Assembly: GCF_010548275.1 (NCBI RefSeq)
Contig: NZ_JAAGLT010000008.1
Span: forward strand, 186,001-250,000
Length of the DNA: 64,000 nucleotides
Origin: Streptomyces sp. SID12488
GTDB lineage: Bacteria > Actinomycetota > Actinomycetes > Streptomycetales > Streptomycetaceae
Direction: 5' to 3'
Made by a program: the position numbers and the translations under genes. Shown here piece by piece: positions 58,723-64,000 of the stretch. Each line of letters opens with the position of its first letter. Within the stretch, counting starts at the first letter, position 1. The notes under the pieces were generated by a model. The model did not search any database and was not told the DNA's origin. It worked only from the letters and a program-made list of their open reading frames with translations.

Positions 58723-61700
58723 CGCCGTCATTCCCCTTGTTCTGCTTGTTCTGCCGAATGGGCCTGTTCCGTGCGGCGCGTTGCCGCTGCGCCTGCTGCC
58801 GGGCGCGTGCCAGGGCCCCGACCGGCGCGGCTGTCCCGCTGTCGGCCGCTACGCCCGCTGGGGCGGGTGGGCCGTCCGCGGTCGCGGGGACCGGCACCCG
58901 GTCGGCGAGGTGGCGGGCCAGCGCCTCGACCGTGGGATGACTGAACAGGTCCACGACGGTGAGGTCGCAGCCCAGTTCCCGATTGACCTCGGTCATCGCA
59001 CGGACCAGCAGCAGGGACGTGCCCCCGAGGTCGAAGAAGCTGTCGTCGACACCCACCTGGTCACGGTCGAGGACCCGGCACCAGATGTCGCACAGGGTGT
59101 CCTCCAGCGCCCGACGCCGGTCGGTGTCCGGGTCGGCGGGCCGGACGGAGGAACCGCCGGGTGACGCACCGGTGGAAGCCGTCCCGGCCGCCCGCAGGAC
59201 CCACCCGTCGGCCGCCCCCGACAGCCGGGCGCTGTCCTCGGCGGCCCGGTGGAGCGCCCCGATGTCGGTGCCGTCACGCAGCGTCACGCGGGCCGCCAGC
59301 CGGTGCACCGGGCGCGCCGGACCCTGGAGGTGGCCGCGCACCCAGGGGGCGCCGCGATCGACGCCGATCAGGATGTGCGGGTCGTCCAGGCTCCGGGCGA
59401 GGTCGAAGGAGCGCAGACCGGCGGTGTGCTCCAGGACCCGGTAGCCGCGCGCCTCGGTCAGAGCCCGCAGCCCGTAGCCCCGGCTCATGCCGATGTCGTC
59501 CCACATGCTCCAGGACAGGCTGTGGGCGGCCATCCCGCCCCGGCGGTGCTGGTACACGGCCAGGGCGTCGAGGAAGGCGTTGGCGGCGGAGTACGCGCCG
59601 GTCATGGAGCCGCCGAAGAAGCCGTTGACCGACGAGAAGGACAGGAACGACGACGCCGAGCACTCCTCGGCCAGCCGGTGCAGCACCCAGCCGCCGGTGA
59701 CCTTCGCGTCGAGCGCGGCACGCCACGCTTCCAGGTCGTACTCGGCGACGGGCCGTTGGTCGAACGCGCCCGCGAGGTGCACCACCCCTGCCAGGGGGGC
59801 CGACCACGCGGCGGCGGCCTTGTCCACCACGGCGCGCACCTGCGCGGGATCGGTGATGTCGGCGCACTCGTAGCGCACCTCGCCGCGCTCGCGCAGCCTG
59901 CGGTACGCCTCGATCCGGCGGGCCGTCTCACCGTCCCGCGCGGCCGGGTCGTCCCAGGTGTGCTCGGGCGGGAGTTCCGTGCGGCCGACCAGCAACAGCC
60001 GGGTACCCGGTGCCTTCAGTAGATGCTCGGCGACCAGGGCGGCCACTCCGCCGAGTCCGCCGCTCACCAGGAGGAAGCCGTCGGCCACGGCCGGCCGTTT
60101 GCGGGGCAGCGGGTCGGGCAGCTGCGCCAGGCGGCGCACCCAGCGCTGTCCGTCCCGGTAGGCCACCTCGGCGTCGGTCACCGGGCCGCCGGCCTCGGTG
60201 AGGATCAGCCGGGCGGCATCCGCTCGGCCGGCTTCTCCGTGGTCGGCGACCGGGAGGTCCAGGCGGCAGGCCGTCAGCCAGGGCAGCTCCTCCCGCAGAC
60301 TCCTCAACAGGCCGCCCGCGGCGGCGTGGAGGCCGGAGGGACGGTCCTCGGGCAGCACGTCCTGGGTTCCGCCGGTCACCAGGTGGAGGCTGACGGAGTG
60401 GTCCGGGTTGCCGCTCGACGACAGGGCCTTGGCCAGGCACACCAGGCTGTCGACGCCGTCCCGCTGGGCCTCCCGCAGGTCCTTCACGCGCTCGGGGTCG
60501 CCGCCGGCGGTCAGCGACCCCAGGTGGATCACCGTGTCCACCGGGCGGCCGTCCGCGGCCAGGCCCGCGAACAGCGCCTCGTAGTCCTCGGGTTGGTCGA
60601 CGCGGACGTGGTAGCGGGCCATGCCGACGCGGCGGAACTCGTCGGCAGCGGTGACGACCGTGCACAGGGCACCGCCTCGCCACAGCTCCCCGGCCACCGC
60701 CTCGGCGACGCGGGCGCCCAACGCGTCCCGCCCGGCGAGCACCAGAGTGTGCCGCGCGGGGGACGCCGTACGGTGCGGGCGCTGCGCGCGCTGCCACACC
60801 GGGCGTAGGAACCAGTCCGGTACGGTCGCCGCGGTGCCCAGCAGCACCTCGGTGCGCCGTACGTCCTCGTCGAACTCGCCCGCCTCGAAACGTGTGCGCA
60901 GCTGTGTCCGCTGGATCTTGCCGATCTCGGTCTTCGGTATGGTTCCCGGCTCCACCGGCACCAGATGCGCGGGGGTGATGCCGATCTCCCGGGTCACCTT
61001 GCCGCGTACCGTGCGCAGCGCGTCGGCCAGGTCGGTGCCGGGGAGCACATGGAGGAACAGGGCCAGTTCGTCGGTGTCCGCCGCCGGGTCCGGCCGCACC
61101 GCGCACGCGGCCGTGAACGACCGCTCCACGAACGGCAGTTCCTCCACGCAGGCCTCGATCTCGTGGCTGTAGTGGTTGACGCCGTTGATGATGATGACGT
61201 CCTTGGCCCGGCCGGTGATGTAGAGCTCGCCGGAGCGCAGGAAGGCCAGGTCACCGGTGTCGAACCAGCCGTCGTCGGTGAACGACTCGGCGTTCTTGGC
61301 CGGGTTGTCGTGGTATCCGGAGGTCACCGATGTGCCGCGGACCTGGAAGTGCCCGACCGTGCCTTCCGGCACGACCCGGCCCTGGTCGTCCACGACCCTC
61401 ATGGCGAACCCGGGGTAGGGCAGCCCGCAGCTGACGAAGGTGTCCTCGCCCACCGCCGGTTCGGCCGGCAGCACGGCGTCCGTCACCACCGAGCAGGTCT
61501 CGGACATCCCCCAGCCGGGGTGCACGACCGTCGGCGGCAGCCCGAACGGTGCGAGCACCTGGAGGAAACGGCGGACGGTGGCGGCCACCACGACCTCTCC
61601 GCAGTTCATCACCATGCGCATCGGCGACAGGTCCCACCGGCGGTCGCCCATCCGGTCCGCGTGCTCGACGGGCAGACCGAAGGCGAAGTTGGGGGCCCAG

Positions 61701-64000
61701 GTGACAGTGACCCGGTGACGATCCGCCAGGTCCATCCAGCGCAGCGGGTCCTGGAGCACCCAGGACGTGGGCGCGTGGACCTGCCGGCAGCCCAGGAACA
61801 CGTCCCGGAGGTGGAACATCACGACGCCGGTGACATGGTCGAGCGGGATCCAGTTCAGCGACACGTCGTCTTCCGTCAGGCCGTTGACCTGAGCGGTGGC
61901 CGCGGACCGGGTGAGGACGTTGCGGTGGTTCAGCTCGACCGCCTTGGGCAGGCCGGTGCTGCCGGAGGTGAGCAGCATGAGGATCAGGTCACTGGGCTGC
62001 GCCGGATGCCACTCGGTGTCGGCGGGTCCGGAGCGGAGCACGTCCACCGTGGTCAGCCGCGACTCCGGCCAGGCACGCCGCTCTGCGAGAGCGCGCAGCC
62101 CGTCCTCGTGCCCGCCCGAGGTGACGATCCACGGGCGGCCCAGCATCCGCCAGACGCCTTCCAGCTTGTTCACAGCCGCGGAGTTCTCCTCGTAGGAGGC
62201 TGGGACGGTCAGCGGTACGGTGACGAACCCGCCGAGTATGCAGCCCCAAAGGACCGCCAGGAAGTCCTCGGTGTCGTCGCACTGGAGGATCACCTGGTCG
62301 CCGGGGCGCAGTCCCAGCCCGCGCAGCCCGCCCAGGACCCGGGACGCCTCCTCGGCGAGGCTCGCATAACTGCGGCGCACGGTGCTGCCGTCGGCCCGCA
62401 CGTGCACCACCTCGGCGTGCGGTCCGCCGGCCGCCGCCCGGCGCAGGGCCTCCGCCCAGGTCCGCACGGTCGGCTCGGCCAGCGTGGGCCCCTCGCTGAC
62501 CGAGAAAACCGCCTCCCGCGCGGTGGAACCGAACGCGATCGTCTCGGACCCCTCGGCCGCCGCGCCGGGGCGTTCGGACGGGCCGGAGGCGGCCGGCCCC
62601 GCGTGCAGCCGGCCCAGGGGCTCCGTGTCCTCCTCCAGTTCGACGGTGACCGCGTCCACACCGGGCACCTCCGCCAGTGCCCGCTGCCACCGCTCCGCCT
62701 GTTCCGTGCCGATCCTCGGCAGCTGCGCCGACGTGGCGGCGTCGAGGGCCCCGTCGGCGGTGCGGGGCAGGTCGGATACGGCCACGACCCGCGGTGCCCG
62801 CCCGTCCGGGGCCGTACGCCGCAGTGCCCGCTCCGCCTGCCCGGCCGCGTTCGCCCGGGTGGGTACGGCCAGGACGGTCGGCGGGCCGGCGTCGCCGTCC
62901 TGCGGCGGCAGCACCAGGCACTCCCGGATACCGCCCACCGCGAGCACCGACCGTTCCAGCGCCTGCGCGTCGAACGGTTGGTCCGCCGCCGTGGCCCGCG
63001 ACGGCAGCGGGCCGGGGTCGGGCAGCCCGCTGATCCGCAGGTCCGGGTCCGCGGCCACGGCGGCGAGCGTCTCGTGCAGACCGTCGGCCAGCCGGCGCAC
63101 CGTGGCCTCGTCGAAGAGGTCGGTGCTGTACTCGACATGACACGTCAGCCCGTCGGGTGCCGCATCGGCGCCTCGGCGCTCGGTGAACTCGACGAACAGG
63201 TCGAACTTCGCGGTGCCGGTGGCCGTGGGATGCAGGGGGGCCTCGTTGCCGCCGAGCCGGACGACCGCCTCCGTGTTGTTCTGCAGGGCCAGCATCACCT
63301 GGAACAGCGGATGCCGGGCGGCCGCGCGGGCCGGGTTCAGCTCCTCCACCAGCCGGTCGAACGGCAGGTCCTGGTGGTCGTAGGCGGCCAGGTCGAAGGT
63401 CTGCACCCGGGCCAGCAGTTCGCGGAACGCGGGGTCCCCCGAGGTGTCGGTGCGGGTGACGAGGGTGTTGGTGACGACGCCGATCAGGTCGTCCAGGGCC
63501 TCGTCGGAGCGTCCCGCGACCGGAGTGCCGACGGGGATGTCGCCACCGGCGCCGCAGCGGGTGAGCAGGGTGGCGAGGGCGCTCTGCAGGACCATGAACA
63601 GGCTGGCCCCGCCGGCGTCGGCCAGCCGCAGCAGGGCGCGGTGAAGGTCGGAGTCGATGCCGATGGTCAGGCCCCGGCCGCGGCGGCTGGGCACGGCCGG
63701 ACGGCTCCGGTCGGCCGGCAGTGGGATCTCCTCCGGCAGCCCGGCCAGGGCCTCCTTCCAGAACGCGAGCTGCCGGCCCATCGGGGCGGCGGGATCGCGG
63801 AGCCCGTCGAGCAGCCGCTCCTGCCACAGCGTGTAGTCGGCGTACTGGACCATGGGCGCCGCCCAGTCCGGCGCCCGGCCCCGCAGGCGGGCGGCGTACG
63901 CCGCCGAGAGGTCCTTGGCGAACGGCACCAGCGACCACCCGTCGGCCGCGCTGTGGTGCAGGAGGAGGACCAGCGCGCGGGTCCCGTTCTGTGGGCCGTA
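58715..64000 (-). CDS. NRPS module C-A-KR-T, N-terminus beyond window
   Basis: At least 1760 residues. At the right edge the condensation domain is entered at LLLHHSAADGWSLVPFAKDL, with the HHxxxDG motif intact. A region of about 150 residues follows with A-subdomain-like scraps (ALERSVLAVGGIRECLVL, LPRTADGALDAAT). Next comes a full adenylation domain: MLLTSGSTGLPKAVELNHRN near 650, SLNWIPLDHVTGVVMFHLRD, HPGWGMSETCS, WFDTGDLAFL and the Lys in PKTEIGKIQRTQ. A KR domain (LVSGGLGGVAALVAEHLL near 1283, FSSVNGFFGGS, GAYSAANAFLDA) and a carrier domain (FFDLGGTSLLLV near 1633) complete it. A-KR-T modules usually take an alpha-keto acid and reduce it to a hydroxy acid, giving an ester bond, as in AntC. 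The substrate here is not known. Confidence 0.88.
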   Translation of the reverse strand, partial: YGPQNGTRALVLLLHHSAADGWSLVPFAKDLSAAYAARLRGRAPDWAAPMVQYADYTLWQERLLDGLRDPAAPMGRQLAFWKEALAGLPEEIPLPADRSRPAVPSRRGRGLTIGIDSDLHRALLRLADAGGASLFMVLQSALATLLTRCGAGGDIPVGTPVAGRSDEALDDLIGVVTNTLVTRTDTSGDPAFRELLARVQTFDLAAYDHQDLPFDRLVEELNPARAAARHPLFQVMLALQNNTEAVVRLGGNEAPLHPTATGTAKFDLFVEFTERRGADAAPDGLTCHVEYSTDLFDEATVRRLADGLHETLAAVAADPDLRISGLPDPGPLPSRATAADQPFDAQALERSVLAVGGIRECLVLPPQDGDAGPPTVLAVPTRANAAGQAERALRRTAPDGRAPRVVAVSDLPRTADGALDAATSAQLPRIGTEQAERWQRALAEVPGVDAVTVELEEDTEPLGRLHAGPAASGPSERPGAAAEGSETIAFGSTAREAVFSVSEGPTLAEPTVRTWAEALRRAAAGGPHAEVVHVRADGSTVRRSYASLAEEASRVLGGLRGLGLRPGDQVILQCDDTEDFLAVLWGCILGGFVTVPLTVPASYEENSAAVNKLEGVWRMLGRPWIVTSGGHEDGLRALAERRAWPESRLTTVDVLRSGPADTEWHPAQPSDLILMLLTSGSTGLPKAVELNHRNVLTRSAATAQVNGLTEDDVSLNWIPLDHVTGVVMFHLRDVFLGCRQVHAPTSWVLQDPLRWMDLADRHRVTVTWAPNFAFGLPVEHADRMGDRRWDLSPMRMVMNCGEVVVAATVRRFLQVLAPFGLPPTVVHPGWGMSETCSVVTDAVLPAEPAVGEDTFVSCGLPYPGFAMRVVDDQGRVVPEGTVGHFQVRGTSVTSGYHDNPAKNAESFTDDGWFDTGDLAFLRSGELYITGRAKDVIIINGVNHYSHEIEACVEELPFVERSFTAACAVRPDPAADTDELALFLHVLPGTDLADALRTVRGKVTREIGITPAHLVPVEPGTIPKTEIGKIQRTQLRTRFEAGEFDEDVRRTEVLLGTAATVPDWFLRPVWQRAQRPHRTASPARHTLVLAGRDALGARVAEAVAGELWRGGALCTVVTAADEFRRVGMARYHVRVDQPEDYEALFAGLAADGRPVDTVIHLGSLTAGGDPERVKDLREAQRDGVDSLVCLAKALSSSGNPDHSVSLHLVTGGTQDVLPEDRPSGLHAAAGGLLRSLREELPWLTACRLDLPVADHGEAGRADAARLILTEAGGPVTDAEVAYRDGQRWVRRLAQLPDPLPRKRPAVADGFLLVSGGLGGVAALVAEHLLKAPGTRLLLVGRTELPPEHTWDDPAARDGETARRIEAYRRLRERGEVRYECADITDPAQVRAVVDKAAAAWSAPLAGVVHLAGAFDQRPVAEYDLEAWRAALDAKVTGGWVLHRLAEECSASSFLSFSSVNGFFGGSMTGAYSAANAFLDALAVYQHRRGGMAAHSLSWSMWDDIGMSRGYGLRALTEARGYRVLEHTAGLRSFDLARSLDDPHILIGVDRGAPWVRGHLQGPARPVHRLAARVTLRDGTDIGALHRAAEDSARLSGAADGWVLRAAGTASTGASPGGSSVRPADPDTDRRRALEDTLCDIWCRVLDRDQVGVDDSFFDLGGTSLLLVRAMTEVNRELGCDLTVVDLFSHPTVEALARHLADRVPVPATADGPPAPAGVAADSGTAAPVGALARARQQAQRQRAARNRPIRQNKQNKGNDGDD

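Noticed and set aside
54916..58944. 1342-codon open frame on the plus strand
   Set aside because: It is exactly antisense to the PKS, has no recognisable domains and a composition rich in Arg/Gly/Val/Gln from codon-position bias. The minus strand carries KS, AT, ACP and TE motifs in one frame.
1..64000. tRNA, rRNA genes and CRISPR arrays
   Set aside because: No cloverleaf sequence, rRNA motif or regularly spaced direct repeats were recognised; a tRNAscan-SE or CRISPR search was not possible here.

Overview
The window looks like Streptomyces or a close relative. It has very high G+C, long antisense shadow frames, GTG starts, ATGA/GTGA operon overlaps, and families typical of the genus (SARP, ROK regulator, secreted tripeptidyl aminopeptidase, class A PKS/NRPS). 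No tRNA, rRNA or CRISPR array was recognised. Intact genes alternate with stretches of gene debris and insertion-sequence remnants, as in the variable arm of a linear Streptomyces chromosome.

1-11.1 kb: a sugar ABC importer (two permeases and a lipoprotein binding protein) with a truncated ROK regulator at the left edge, then a decayed stretch. The decayed stretch holds an aldo/keto reductase pseudogene with three small insertions, a second reductase remnant fused to a broken SnoaL/NTF2-like gene, and two displaced pieces of an alcohol dehydrogenase. Between them are intact genes for an alpha/beta hydrolase, a CPA1 Na+/H+ antiporter, a DUF2255 protein and a DenD-like dehydrogenase. 11.6-15.8 kb: a butt-joined operon of a PAP2-diacylglycerol kinase fusion, a YihY/BrkB membrane protein and a second PAP2 phosphatase, then a secreted AMIN-like protein.

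16-22 kb, all on the minus strand: a compact candidate RiPP system in the order MFS exporter, cytosolic S9 peptidase, 39-residue precursor, B12-binding radical SAM C-methyltransferase with a C-terminal RRE-like part, and a DUF5825-type protein. The short precursor gene has a good ribosome binding site and an aliphatic segment (AVGVGIVIRFRN) that is a plausible C-methylation substrate.

22.5-31.4 kb: a hypothetical gene, a secreted peptidase, a broken class III aminotransferase, and a TetR/epoxide-hydrolase divergent pair with a perfect 13-bp inverted-repeat operator. A graveyard follows: transposase pieces, fragments of pabAB, an arylamine N-acetyltransferase, a PKS ketosynthase, ispH and a LuxR regulator. 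The pabAB and acetyltransferase pieces still share an ATGA overlap, so they are the relic of an older biosynthetic operon.

31.5-64 kb (continues past the right edge): a biosynthetic cluster built on the antimycin 3-aminosalicylate toolkit. Tryptophan dioxygenase, a formamidase-like hydrolase and kynureninase make anthranilate. AntF/AntG-like ligase and carrier load it. Five PaaABCDE-like genes (AntHIJKL order) oxidise the ring. An AntA-like ECF sigma factor lies convergent to them. The rest differs from antimycin. There are three KAS III-type enzymes, one of which has lost its catalytic Cys and Asn and sits next to an active partner. There is an SDR without Tyr and Lys, and a crotonyl-CoA carboxylase/reductase set for an alkylmalonyl extender. 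The assembly line visible is C-A-KR-T followed by KS-AT-ACP-TE, with no methyltransferase. A SARP, an intact LuxR response regulator beside a frameshifted histidine kinase, and an IS scar lie inside it. The likely product is an aminosalicylate-capped depsipeptide or NRPS-PKS hybrid related to, but not the same as, antimycin.
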